NCBI GenBank assembly: GCA_002803225.1
Contig: NXFV01000860.1
Location: 1 to 64,000 of the forward strand
Direction: 5' to 3'
DNA from: Gamarada debralockiae
Lineage: Eukaryota; Ascomycota; Leotiomycetes; Helotiales; Hyphodiscaceae
Length of the DNA: 64,000 bases
In this document: in pieces, positions 24,146-37,885 of the stretch
Position numbering within the stretch: position 1 is the first letter of the stretch
How the letters are laid out: each line of letters begins with the position of its first letter
Position numbers and translations under genes: made by a program
Notes under the pieces: generated by a model
Seen by the model: only the letters and a program-made list of their open reading frames with translations
The model's database searches: none
What the model was told of the DNA's origin: nothing

Positions 24146-26099
24146 ATGTTCAACAACCGCAAGTTCTCTATGAACCGCTCCTCTGGAGTCCCTAGAGTCT
24201 CTACGAGGAGATTCAGTACTCATGAGCCCAGTACCAATGGTAAGCATCTTCGTATCGTCATCAGCTCAATCCTTCAAGCTCTGCAAGGCTGTCCCACCAC
24301 GAGGCCACACAGTATTTGGGCCAGACCTGTCAATGACACAGCCTTACAAGCTTCATTCATCTCCTAAGTCTCATCTCCTACCTTTCACTTCCTCGATTCT
24401 CCTTTTCTCTCGTCGAAGTTCCTTGAACTGACACCTACCACAGAAACGAACTCAAAAATCCACCGGCAATTCCGCAACGCTCACGAAGGCCACCGCTCGC
24501 ACGCAGGCCTTGATCCCACTCGTGCCTCTACAGGCGTGGTTTGGTGCACCGAACGTGCCTACGAGCACGGATTCGCCGAAGAGCCCGAAAAATGGGCCAA
24601 CCTAGGCCAAGGTGCCCCAGAAGTCGACGATGAGATCGAAGGTTCGTTCGCTCGCCCAACCGAAATCGACATCTCGATGGCTGGTCGCGAATACGGACCT
24701 ACCGCAGGAATCAAGGGCTTGAGAGCTGCGGTCGCGAATCTGTATAACGTGCATCATAGGAAGGGGAAGAGTAGTCTGTATACGTGGGAGAATGTCTGTA
24801 TTGTTCCTGGTGGACGGGCGGGGTTGATTCGCATTGCGGCGGTGTTGAATAATGCGTATTTGGGGTTCTTCATTCCAGATTATACTGCTTATAATGAGAT
24901 GTTGAGTTTGTTCAAGAACGTAAGTACCCTTTTTGAAGTTTGTCGAGAAGGGGATAGAGCTGATGGCTGGGATCTATGAATAGTTCGCAGCGATCCCCTC
25001 ACCCCTCGCAGAATCCGATGGCTATCACATCCATCCCAACAAGATCGCCGAGGAAATTGCTCGCGGAACATCCGTGATTCTCACCTCCAACCCACGTAAC
25101 CCCACCGGAAAAGTCGTCAAGAACCCAGAACTCGCCGAAATCCAAGATATCTGCCGTGACCGTGCCACTCTCGTGATGGACGAGTTCTACGGCGGCTACA
25201 ATTACACGTCCAACTGTGATGGAACAACCATTTCTGCAGCGGAGAACATCGAGGATGTGGATGAGGACGATGTGTTGATCATCGATGGTCTTACCAAGCG
25301 CTTCAGACTTCCGGGTTGGAGAATTGCTTGGATTATTGGGCCTAAGGTATTTCCCCCCTTCTCTCGTCCCTTCCTTCTCTTCCACTATTCAGTGAAATGA
25401 AAGTAAAAGTAATAGGACAGATGTGCTGATGATTGGAATAGGAATTCATCAAAGCAATCGGCTCCTGCGGATCCTACCTCGACGGCGGGGCCAATGTTCC
25501 CTTCCAAGAAGCCGCTATCCCTATGCTGGAGCCTAATAAAGTGCGCACAGAGATGAAAGCCCTGCAAAAGCACTTCAAGGAGAAGCGAGACTACGTCGTC
25601 GTTCGTCTGCTTGAGATGGGCTTCAAGATCACGACTGTCCCGGATTCGACTTTCTACCTTTGGCTTGATCTTGAGGGTCTTCCTGAAGCCAGTACGTATT
25701 TCCAATTCCATCCATTCCATCCAATCCCTGAAATCGCTCCTAAGACCCACTCCCTCCCCCCGTACGACAGAATGTTGACTTCGTAATTATAGTTTCCGAC
25801 GGACTCAATTTCTTCCAAGCCTGTCTCGAAGAACGCGTGATCGTTGTGCCCGGAATCTTCTTCGATCTGAATCCGTCTAAGAGGAGAGATCTGTTTGATA
25901 GTCCTTGCCATCATTTTGTGCGGTTCAGTTATGGGCCGAAGATGGAGACGTTGAAGATGGGCTTGGATGGGATTGAGAGGGTTGTTAGGAAGTGTGTACC
26001 CCCTAACTTTCTTTCTGCCTTTACGAAAGAGGGGATGTGAGCTAACGATGATGGGCTATAGGTTCAAGAAGGGCGCAAAGATTGCGCAGTAAATGGTGA
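24146..26099 (+). CDS. PLP-dependent class I/II aminotransferase (ACC-synthase-like)
   Basis: Exons 24146-24239, 24444-24919, 24984-25346, 25442-25691 and 25793 onward give a protein of about 465-475 residues. Fold-type I aminotransferase hallmarks are in order: MAGREYGPTAGIKGLR (substrate-side Tyr and Gly), SNPRNPTGK (Asn229), MDEFYGGY (Asp256 and Tyr259, which contact the cofactor ring) and GLTKRFRLPGWR, with Lys295 as the Schiff-base lysine and a phosphate-binding Arg. Near the C-terminus, HHFVRFSYG carries the Arg that binds the substrate carboxylate. The N-terminus (about 40 residues, Ser/Arg-rich) could be a mitochondrial targeting sequence. The substrate is not predictable. The C-terminal end is uncertain: GT donors at 25994 or 25996, with the acceptor at 26061, or simple read-through to a stop at 26040, are all possible. 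The body of the gene is certain. Confidence 0.9.
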
Positions 26100-26986
26100 A
26101 TGAGAGCAAGAAAGTAGGTATGAGAAGGGCAAAAGGCGGACAGATCTTGGAACGGTTACATCGAGCTTCAGACTAACGAAAATACGTACTTCCAAAACTG
26201 CGCATCAGCCTCCCCTTTTGCACCGTCCATGTCCCAGCCCAACCTCCTAACCCTTCATTCACGTATAATAGCCTAATCTGCACTCATTCAACCACCAGAG
26301 ATGAAAATCTTCATTCTCGCAAATCAAGTAGTCGATCTAAGTCATTATATGCATCTCCCTTACCCCTGCAGCCTTACTGCATCCACTATCATCGATCTTG
26401 CGTCTGCATATCGACCCATGCATACCCCGGTGTATTGAAGAAAGATCTGGGGATCAATAGATCGATAACCTGTTTTCAGGGATCCTAATAGTCCCGTTGC
26501 TCCTTCATAATAAGGCTAACTTCAACCATTGATTTCACTTAAGGGATTAAGGAGTCCACATCTTCCCAAATCATTAGCAAGTATTGGATAGCCATCGCTC
26601 CCCACGAAGGGCAACGAAGAGACCGTTAACAACAGGCACTTGAATCGCTGGCAGAGTTTGAGAGATAATTTCTTGACGATAACTGGGGGTTTGGGAGGAT
26701 AATCTATTCCATCCGCATCGCTGAAAAGACATTGAATGATTGATATTTCACTTTATTTTGGATACGCACGCTGTGACTATCTATCCTACAATAGAACAGA
26801 CTACCTTTCCATCCCCAACTCTCCACAAGACAAACGAAAATGCTATGGTGCTTCAATCACAGTTGAAAAACATGCCAGAGTAAAATGCGTTGTACAGATC
26901 CTCGCCCTTCCAATAAACGCCTCCAATGAGCAGAGTACTTCCCCCCCTCATCTCCTTCAGTCACCTACTTTTGTTGAGCAAATGAA
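26100..26986. other. Intergenic between convergent genes
   Basis: The aminotransferase reads rightward and Yme1 reads leftward into this 0.9 kb, so it should hold two facing 3' ends. No motif-bearing frame is visible. Confidence 0.5.
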
Positions 26987-29538
26987 TTACGCCACTGCAC
27001 CCCCAGTTGGAGGCTCCTTCCCATCCTTGTCCCCTTGCGGCGCACTCCCAGGAATCTCTGGGACTTCCGGCAACGACGTACCACCTAACGCCTGACTCCC
27101 CACATCCGGGATCTTCATCGGTCCAGACGGCATGATCATCTTTCCCTCCAGCTTCTCCCCCTTAATGACCTTATACGCCTCATCCTTATTCAAGGTCTCG
27201 TAATCGACGAGGGCTTTGGCGAGGAGATCGAGTTCCTTGCGCTTGGATTGAAGGAGTTTGGTGGCGCGGACACGACCCTCTTCGATTACGCGGCGGACTT
27301 CATTTTCGATAAGTTGTTTGGTGCCGGCGGAGAGCATGTCGTGGTTTGAGGCTAGGTCGACGTTGCCGAGCTCAGGGGACATGCCGAAGCGAGTTACCAT
27401 CGCATAGGCGACTTGGGTTGCTTGTTGGAGATCCTTCAGGGTACGTTAGCATAGTTAAAGAATGGTGGGAGGTGGAAGGAGTTCATACACTAGCAACACC
27501 ACTGGTAACACGGTCCGGACCATACATAAGCTCCTCTGCCACTTTTCCTCCGAGGCAAACATCGATTTGTGATTGGTATTCGTTCATACCCATGGAGTAC
27601 TTGTCCATCTCAGGTAAATGCATCGTCATACCAAGCGACTGACCACGAGGCATGATGGTGATCTTGTGCAGTGGGTTCGTTCCAGGGGTGAACATGACAA
27701 CTAGAGCATGGCCAGCTTCGTGATAAGCGGTCATCTCCTTCTCCTTTTGACTGATGACCATGCTTTTTCTCTCAGCTCCCATCATCACCTTGTCCTTGGC
27801 CCATTCAAAGTCGAACATGGAGACAGCTGTTGCTTTGGCTTTGCTAGCATGAACAGCCGCTTGGTTGATAATGTTCTCCAATTCAGCACCAGAGAAGCCA
27901 GGAGTTCCGGCGGCTAAGGCCTCAAGACTGACGTCTTCACCCAAAACGATCTTCTTCATGTGATGCTGAAGAATCGCGACACGACCACGAACATCTGGGA
28001 GGCCGACGACAACGTTTCGATCGAAGCGGCCTGGTCGAGTGAGAGCCTTGTCCAATAATTCCGGGAAGTTGGTAGCGGCCAAAATAATTACTCCACTATT
28101 CTGCTCAAAACCGTCCAATTCGGTAAGGAGTTGATTGAGGGTTTGCTTCACGTAGGCGGCATCTCGTGCGTTTCGCTTTCCTCCAATAGCATCCAATTCA
28201 TCGATGAAGACGATCGAGGGAGACTTGGCCTTGGCGCCGGCAAAAAGCTCACGAACTCGTTTTGCACCAACACCAACATATACCTCGTCGAACTCACTAC
28301 CAGACATAAAGAAGAAAGGAACGCCAGCCTCGCCGGCGACGGCGCGGGCCAACAGAGTCTTTCCAGTACCAGGGGGGCCAACAAGAAGAACACCCTTTGG
28401 AAGCTTACCACCAAGTGTGGAGAACTTCTCGGGGTTCTTCAAAAATTCCACAAGCTCTTGTAATTCCTCCTTGGCTTCATCGCAACCATGGACGTCCGAG
28501 AATCGTACATTCTGGTGTTCTGCCTTGGCCTCGTTATCGGACTTTCCTCCAATCTTTCGGAAGCTCTGGAAGGTTTCGATCATCATTGCAACCACAATCA
28601 TGCTGAGGTATGCGAATAAGCCGAAGTAGCAAAAGAACTTGACCCATTTGAAGATGGTGCCACCAATCGTCTCCTCCACTACGACATGAAGCGGGGCATC
28701 CTTGGCTCCGTTTCCAGCATTCGGGCCCACGCGAGAGGTCGCAACATTACCACCTCGAGATTGAGCAGCAACCGCTTGACCAATAGCTTGTAGTTGTACG
28801 TTGTTGAGATTCCCTGTTTGTGCGCCGAACTGATTCCCAGCCAAACTGCCATCTCCTTGTCCAAGACTAGCCAAAGCTTTCTGGTATGCACCCTCGCAGG
28901 CCGCATTCGACGCAAACTGGTTCGTTTGATATCTCTCGACGATAATGGCTGGCATATTCGCTCGTAATAAGGCTTGGTAAAAGGCATTTTGGGCGGTGGC
29001 GCTATTCGGGTTCTTGTTCGCGGTTTCCTCCATATGCGCCAACAGGTTCCTTGACGTACTAGCGCCGAATAACGATCTGCTTGTCTGTGGCTTTACAATG
29101 CTAGTAAACGGTAGGGCGATTGTTCGGGGTCGGAATTGTGATGCTGTTGATATTTGTCGGCCCTGGATAGGTCTGAAGATCGCCCTGCGGGCTATTGGAT
29201 TCGCCGCCGCCAACGTGCCCTTTGGCATCGCCGAAATGTTATTTTGGATCGTTGAATGTGAATGAGCGATTCGTGGCATCAGGAAAGAGGACGTTGGGAG
29301 GTCTTGTAGAAAGTCGGGCACGGCTGCTGGCTAAAGTGGCGTCAGTTGTTCATTCTGTTCGGATGATTCAAAATCGATGAATGCACACCTTTATTACATC
29401 AGCAGGAACACTCCGCGCTGTTTCCTGAGCATGCGTGGCCTGTTGTGGTCTTGACTGCTGCGACCTCTGCGCCCTTTGCGTCTTGTGTCCAAATACCCTC
29501 AACGGCGCCGACATCGCGTTCGACATCGACGGCCACAT
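26987..29538 (-). CDS. YME1: Mitochondrial i-AAA protease (ATP-dependent zinc metalloprotease)
   Basis: Three exons (29538-29389, 29330-27489, 27433-26987) give 812 residues. The first exon is a small Gln/Arg/Ser/Ala-rich presequence that joins in frame after a 58-bp intron; a stop lies just upstream of the ATG at 29538, so I chose that start. A single membrane segment lies at about residues 278-300, the hallmark of i-AAA rather than m-AAA proteases. The AAA module has Walker A GPPGTGKT (368-375), Walker [13 protein letters not shown], the pore loop with YVG, and the second region of homology ([20 protein letters not shown]). The peptidase domain has HEAGH at 587-591 and a downstream Asp in [12 protein letters not shown] as third zinc ligand. 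It should sit in the inner membrane facing the intermembrane space and degrade unassembled proteins. The Gly/Pro-rich C-terminal tail is lineage specific. Confidence 0.95.
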
Positions 29539-30958
29539 CTCGGTCGTCGCCGCGGCAATGCCCTATAATCTATCAGTCTACATCCTTCCATCTCAAGTAT
29601 TCGAAGGATTGCATACCGGCAGAGCAGATGCCTGGAAAGCCATGATGGTGGCTCGTGTCCGTCCTACTCAACAGGCGATACCCTAATCACTGAATCCAAA
29701 TGAACGATTACAATATCTGGGATAGATCAATACAGTATCGATGCAATATCAATGGTTCAATGACTGTGAGCCATCAGGTCGCCTTGAAGTGGTTGGTTAA
29801 GAAAACATACGGCCATGGAGGCAAGAGTTCGATGTTGAAGGCGTCTATATTGGGTAAGCTAGCGAGCGCGGCAAAATCCGCTTATGGCGGGAGCGGGCTA
29901 GAACCAAGATCCCGTGATCAAATCAGTCTCAGCATTTGTAAGTCTTTGGATGAGTTTGCACGATTAGAGGTTGGAAAGAGGCAAAGGAATTTCTGACAGA
30001 AACTGAACGATGGAAACACGATCGAATAGGAAATCCAAGATCTTTGAGCTCATGTGCCTGTCACGTGCTCCGAACCAACGCTGCCTTCCAAGGTGAAACT
30101 CTGAATGCTGAGTCGAATTCCAGTCATTCACTTTGCAACTTCTCGAAATATGTGTACTACCTTTATTGCTGCTACAAATACATACGATCCATCCCTTATT
30201 TAACCCAATCCAATCCGAAAATTAACAGTTCCAACAGCACTATATTGATACATGGTCACCAAATACTCCCCTCAAAATTCAGCATCATCCACCCGAAAAA
30301 CCCCATTCCCAATGCAGGCATACAGAATACAGAAAAACTAATTTTCGTCGTTCTCGTGAGCCCGAATGGCATCCTCATTATTGCATAAGCGCTTGCTCCA
30401 AACGCATCAATTACATGGAATGTAGGTGAATATTTTGCGGAAATAGGTGAGAATCCCCAGTGTGCCACCCAAAACAACGACTAAGCAATATAGAAAGGGA
30501 AATGACGATACAGCGAGGAAGCAAATAATAATATGGTGCAAAGATAACGCACGCAGGATGTTGGAGACAAAAAGCCGCCCCGTCCCGTGAGGGATATTGG
30601 CTCTCAAGCGCTGGTGCTGGTGACTTGTTGTGTGTGTCATCGTCGAATCGTGACGGGCCTGGTGTGTAAATGGGGGGTATTGGTGTTGTAAGATGAAGTG
30701 TGAGATATGCGATCGTGACTTGTCGTGAAGGTGATACAAAGATTCGAGCTGTCGAAGAAAGAGCGGTAAACTTTTTTTGGTGCTTTTGTGTAAGAATATA
30801 TAGAGAGCGTGGTGCTGTTGTTCCCTCAGTCTCTATTGGGTATAAGCTGTTGATATAATGATACAGGCGCAGAAGTGTAGGTGGTTGACAAAGGAAACGT
30901 TCGGTCGGAACAGGCGTGTTCAACGTGACGGTCGAGGAATTAGCGTATTATGAGGTCG
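29539..30958. other. Intergenic, no gene seen
   Basis: This 1.4 kb separates the Yme1 start from the stop of the C2H2 gene. Several frames of up to 170 codons exist, mostly antisense to one another. The longest (30411-30923, minus) lies just past the C2H2 stop and looks like 3' untranslated sequence: Tyr/Leu/Ser-rich with no motif. Confidence 0.5.
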
Positions 30959-32382
<1,424 letters not shown>

Positions 32383-35300
32383 CCTGTATTTGCTTTATTC
32401 CTTCTTCCAATTTTCTGAACAGCCGCTTGTTCCTTTGGCTGGCAAGTTTATTCTATCAGAGAATATCAACCCTCTGTGAAGTTGCTGGAAACGTATTACT
32501 GATTAAGTTGACTCTGGTAGGTGTCCTTTTGGAAAGCGAGTATTCAGACGAGCCCTATACGTGCTTGACGTGTTGCTGGTAGATCAGTGCGCGACACAAG
32601 TCGAGTTGAAGACTAAGAGGTCCTAAGGAAGAGAGGCGTCCAGCGCAGAGCTGTGGAAGTGGAAGCTGAATTCGAACTTGTTGCAGCTGTCGATATGAGA
32701 GCTGGATACTACGTCGGCATATGTAGGTGCAGCCAAGAGGGTTCCAAGCTTTGGGATGAGATCTGAAGAAGTCAGATAGTGAACGAGGGGGGATTGGATT
32801 GTGAGGAGGGGAACCAGTCGTTTACATACCCCCGAGATGCTTACTTGTAACTGGATGTTCCGGATCTCCTCGAACAGGGTTTGGCCGGGCGCACGAGCAA
32901 TAAGGATCCCACTTTGTTGAGATTGCCTTCTTAGTAAGGTTGTCCCTGAGTCTGGCACTCCGAGTGACGGGTGATGCGAGTGGCTAAGTTTGCTGTAGAT
33001 GAAAGAAGAACTGTTTTCGGCAAAGGGACAATTGAAAGGCTAGCCGGCAATCGACAGATGGTGGGTGGAGACTGCTAGGTTGTCTGCTTGTTTCGACGTC
33101 CAAGTGCTGGTGGCCAGCGTGTATTAAGTTTTCGAAACAGGGACCATTCTTGAACGAGTGGAATGGGGGCAAGTGGTGGCTTAGGAGATCATCGAATCTC
33201 TGATCGCAAGGACGTTGGAGTGCTCGGACTTTGGCAGGATGATGGCTGTTGATGTGAACTCTATATAGTCGCAGTGTTCCACGGAGCAGTAGTCCAAGTA
33301 GGGTAGTTCACGAGGCTAGCTTTCTGTGGGGGTTTCTTGGGAGGTTCAACGCTGTAACGGTGAAGACTTGTAGCAAGAATGGTGTGGTTTGCGCCTTGAC
33401 AAGAGGCAAGATGATTAGTCTGGTGGAGAGGTAGTTGATATGTCGGTTATATGTTGAAAAAGCTTGAGAGTCGGGATCAGTGGCTTGATTAGATCAAGAC
33501 TGCCAGCTCGGATATGATTGAACAGAATCAGAAAGTTTGGCCTGACTCGCAGATACAGAAGTAGTGCTGTACGAAGGAAGGACGACAAGGACCGAGGGAG
33601 TTCGTGAGTGCCCTATATGTGAGAGCTTTGAAGATTCCGGAGGAGCAGTGGAGTGTATGCGTCTGAGAGTCTTTTCTGTAAATAAGAAGTGGAGTGGAGT
33701 CCCACACATTTTGACTCGTCAATCAGGTACAAGGTGGTAGTCCGTACCGTAGTCGATACGTTTGGCAGTCTGGCTATCGTCTAGCGAGGATATCCTGAGG
33801 TGCAGCGAAGTGGGCTTGTTGCTATGCTCGATTAGGATTAATCCCCAGATATTAGCCATTCACACTATGCAAGGTAGGTGCAGCACTATGCCATTGGGCT
33901 GGTTGAGGACTGACAAGGGTAAGGGTAGGAGGTAGGGGTTTTGACGGTGAAGTTTACGGATTATTAGGGCTAGGGATTTTTCGAGGTCGAAATCATAAAA
34001 ACGGTCGTAGTGTTATTCGCCACAAGCACTCTATCTGCACTGTGGTCGGTGTGTTCAAAATCTTCGAAAGAGACGATCCCATACGGGAGGTGGTGGTGGT
34101 GCGGAAGCAGAGACGTCGTAAAGAGCAACCACAATTTGCGCATTCGCAGCTCGCATCACAAGAGGAGGAGCTGGAAAAAGGATTGCCAGTCAGCGTGCTG
34201 GATATGTGTTCCAGCTCCAGAGATTCACCAACAGCGAGCGTAGGGTTTATTGAAGAATCCCTCCCTCACAAGGGACAAGCATTATTAAAAACCCTGAGGG
34301 TGACCCTGTTGAGCAGCCTAGGTCGTCCATCTGGGCACACTTGCTCCTTGCTCATGCAAGGCTCTCCCCTTGCAAAGTACTCGCAGCCCTGAAGGGAGGC
34401 TGGAAGGGGGCGTTCTGTGCCAGGCTTGAATGGCATGACGGTGGGGTGGTCGCGTTTCGATTGGTACCGGGAAGACCAGGGAACTCCCTGTGGGCTCCGG
34501 ATCTCGCAACGGCACGCCCTTTTCGACCGATTGTAAGACTCCCTTCCTGATATCCAGATCATCCAGGTATGACTTTCTTATCAAAGGCCCATGGAATTTG
34601 GGGAAGCGAGACCCTTGAATTTCTAGTTTCTTGAGCATGGAAATACGTTCCACCCTACAACATCCTTCTGATGCTTGAACTCCATTCGTATATCGGGACG
34701 ACATGCGGAGAATATTCAACGTCAAAATGGTTTTACTATGGAGAAAAGTCTTGGTACAAGAAATTCTGTCATTCTTCCGAGCGGCTGACAGCTGATCCTC
34801 TTCCATCGCCGCACGAACTGTCCCAGAATGGTTGCTTAGACCAGCTTTAGATACGAAGTTGATCGGAAAGGGAACAAGATTCAAAGACACTCATTTTATT
34901 CTCCTACAGGGCCCCCAAAAGTAGTTAGGGGAGCAACAAAGCTGACTCGAGAAGAGGTAACATCCAAGATGTGATTATGCAATTCCAGGTTTAGAATAAT
35001 CAAATGCTGTATGGTTGAAGAGGGTGGTGATGATGTTTTCATGCGAATGCTGGTCGACGATATCGGAATGGAGAGCTCACTGAAATAAATTGAGACAAGG
35101 AGTCAGAAACACAAAACCCCTCATTTTGCTACGCCCCCCTCATCTCACCCATCTCACGATCTTTATCAGACACTGACTGGCTCCTCTTTTCGCCAATCTC
35201 GATTCTCGAGATAACTGCTATCATCAACCGTGAAGAGTGATCAGCCGCACTTAGCTTTTGATGGAGCAGCCTCGAAGTTCAACCCAAATTGTTATGCTAA

Positions 35301-37865
35301 CTGTGGAGAAGATGTCTTGTCGAAGTGCTCGTTGAAGAACTTGAAAGTCGTCATATTGGTATTTTGTGGCAGTGGCTTTTTCCGGCCAACAAAGACATCC
35401 TGTATCAGAAGTTGGAGACACCATGGTTAAACCTACAAAGTCATTCTGTGATTCTTGTACGGACGTTCCAACTACCAAAGAGACCTCAAACTTCTCCGCA
35501 CTTTCAAGGTACGGAGTACTCGGTACGGTTTTAGGAAGCCTTGAGGATGACGAGTCGGCATGATTCAATCTCCCCTGCTAATCGGATGCTCCGCAAGCGA
35601 TGTGCAGACCACAACACTAAAATAACACCCCTGCCCTCAGCATCCCAGTTACCTCGAGACTGGCAGGGAAGTTGATGAAGGATAACCCGGGAAATACAGG
35701 CGAGGGTTGCTGCATTGGGTTTAGCAGGCAGGCCTTCGAGAATGGCCGCCGTAGGGAATAGTTGAGCTATCTACGGTGGTCTAGATAGAGCTACGCTCAA
35801 GATGTCCACATCTCAATGTCTTCTCCTTTCGGAATCTCGCGAGTTCCCATCACGGCTCCGAAACCCGATCCAACCCCATGTCTGAAGGTTTCTTCTATCT
35901 ACTGTATTAATTGATGGATCTCTGGGTCAAATTCGGGCAAACCGCTGCCGTTTCAATCTCCGGAAAGTACTAAGAAGAGACTATTGCTGTCCAAAACTAG
36001 CAGACAATGAAGCCATTCAAAGTCAAAGTCAAAGGCAAAGACTCAGCCATGGCAGAACCCCACCATGATCCAGACTCGCCTTGTCCGAGTTGGCATCTTC
36101 TGCCCCTCACTAATCATATCCATCTCCGACTCTCCGACATATGGACTTCGTGGTCAATATCATTATCGCGACCCGGAGCCCGCAGGGCAGCGATATCAAT
36201 TGTGCCGACGTCGTGTAGTAGTGCATCCCGATCACAACGGTGAAAAGGTCTGCTGACTGCAGCAAACGCAAGACTTCTCGGAGACATACCCCAAAAATAA
36301 TTCCGAAATCACAACATCACAGCGCCTTTCTGCACGGTGCCAGGCACAATCTGTGATTTTTATCTTCGATGCAGCCCTCCACAAGCCCTGAAAGACTGTG
36401 TGTGCAGCGAAATCCTCCTAGCGAGGTGTGTGCCACAGCTGCAGCTGGACGAACTCCTGGAGGAGTTCCTGCAGCGAGCCTTTCCAGCACGAGCGCCATC
36501 TCCGGTCTCCACAAGTAGTGAGGATCTCAAGATACGAAGTTTTTTCTCCTTTGCTGATAATGCGTGATGGATCTCGATTAAACCAAGCATCTCAAATTCT
36601 CAATTGCAATTGCCAAATCGGGTCAGACTTCATCCGCTACACCAATTACCTGAGCTACCCTCTCCGTGAAACTATTCTTTCTTGGGAAATAAACATCACG
36701 CCGGCAGGCGTGGAAATATACACCAGGCGGGTTAGTGCCTCACGGAATGAGATATCCTTCAGCCCAGAAACGTGGTCGCTATTCTTAGAGACACGGCAGA
36801 TTTCCAACGTACGAGGATAACGACCAAATCGCATCACGTTTCGAAATATGGAATAATTTGTATCCCGTGTATTGCTTATTTCTCCATCTTCTCTCGTATG
36901 CCATCCTGAAAGGACCCAGGTCCGCGAAGTTTGAAACAAAATTGAAACAGCCAGTCAAGTTCTCCTCAGGCGTCTTCCGAGCATCTTATCCGGTTCGGAT
37001 GACTGCCCGAATCTGGAATAGTGAACCTAACTCTCCGCGACCTTTTGTTGGTGACGGCCGCAGAATGAGAGAGGCTGGGAAATCCGTTTTTGAGGGTTCA
37101 TTCAATCTTGCCTCAAGATCGTACCTGAGTTGTCTGAGACCCACAAATCCACATCGCCGTGGATTCTTGCCAGCTGAGACAAAAATCACTTCGTCAGAGA
37201 ACTTACTCTCCAGAGTTAGCTATCAACGAGTGAGGAATATTCTCGATACAGGTCACTCTCCACATTCTTTAAGCAACTTTCTGTGTCTTTACTGTCCGAG
37301 CTACACCGGCTTTTCATCTGGAAGTAATGGGATGGTCGCAAACCAAGCGGATCTCCCCTATTCCGTCTCTATGTGATGTGGTGCGTTTTTGGTTACTGGC
37401 TTCCCGTTCGAGCTCATTAGACTCGAAAAGCTCCTTTTGCTTCTTGGCTGTCATCCCTTGCTGAGCAGAAAACTGAAAATGGCCGTAAGTTCAGCAGGAC
37501 ACGGACCAAGGGTTCATCAGCTGGCGTTCTAAGTGGCATGATGGAGATTCTCAAACTCAGCTCAAACTCATCCGTCTCTGCAGCTGGAAGCTCCTCTTCT
37601 TACCGCCATCTTTCTCATGACGAAAAGTCATGATTCGACGACCTCATCCGACCATGTTGCTAGTATGCAAGCTATTTCCTCAATCACAATATTCGACATA
37701 GAGCCTAAATACGAAGCGTGAAGGGATCTCGTGGACCGTACCTATGACTATTGTCGAGATCTCCTTCCCCACAGTCTAGACATGGGAGCTGGCATCACCA
37801 GCTTCTGGACATCGATCTAATCTCACTGGCGACTAATCCACACTGTTTGTCGTACAATCAGGACT

Positions 37866-37885
37866 AGGCCTCAATGTTGAGGCCT
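37866..37885. repeat. 20-bp hairpin, 9-bp arms
   Basis: AGGCCTCAA and TTGAGGCCT flank a two-base centre. The inverted repeat is perfect and lies in non-coding DNA. Confidence 0.6.

Noticed and set aside
30411..30923. 170-codon minus frame after the C2H2 stop
   Set aside because: Low-information Tyr/Leu/Ser-rich sequence with no motif, directly downstream of the C2H2 gene; best taken as untranslated sequence.
33900..34000. G-rich stretch with TAAGGG/TTAGGG-like units, possible telomere relic
   Set aside because: Only one true TTAGGG unit and no tandem array.
34318..34890. 190-codon minus frame
   Set aside because: No domain, no plausible promoter or exon partners, and its composition looks random.
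36590..36680. tRNA-like D-arm (GTAGCTCAGG on the minus strand)
   Set aside because: No matching acceptor stem, anticodon arm or T-loop could be folded around it.
36858..37376. 172-codon plus frame
   Set aside because: Ser/Arg-rich without motif; a frame of this length is expected by chance in an 18-kb non-coding block.
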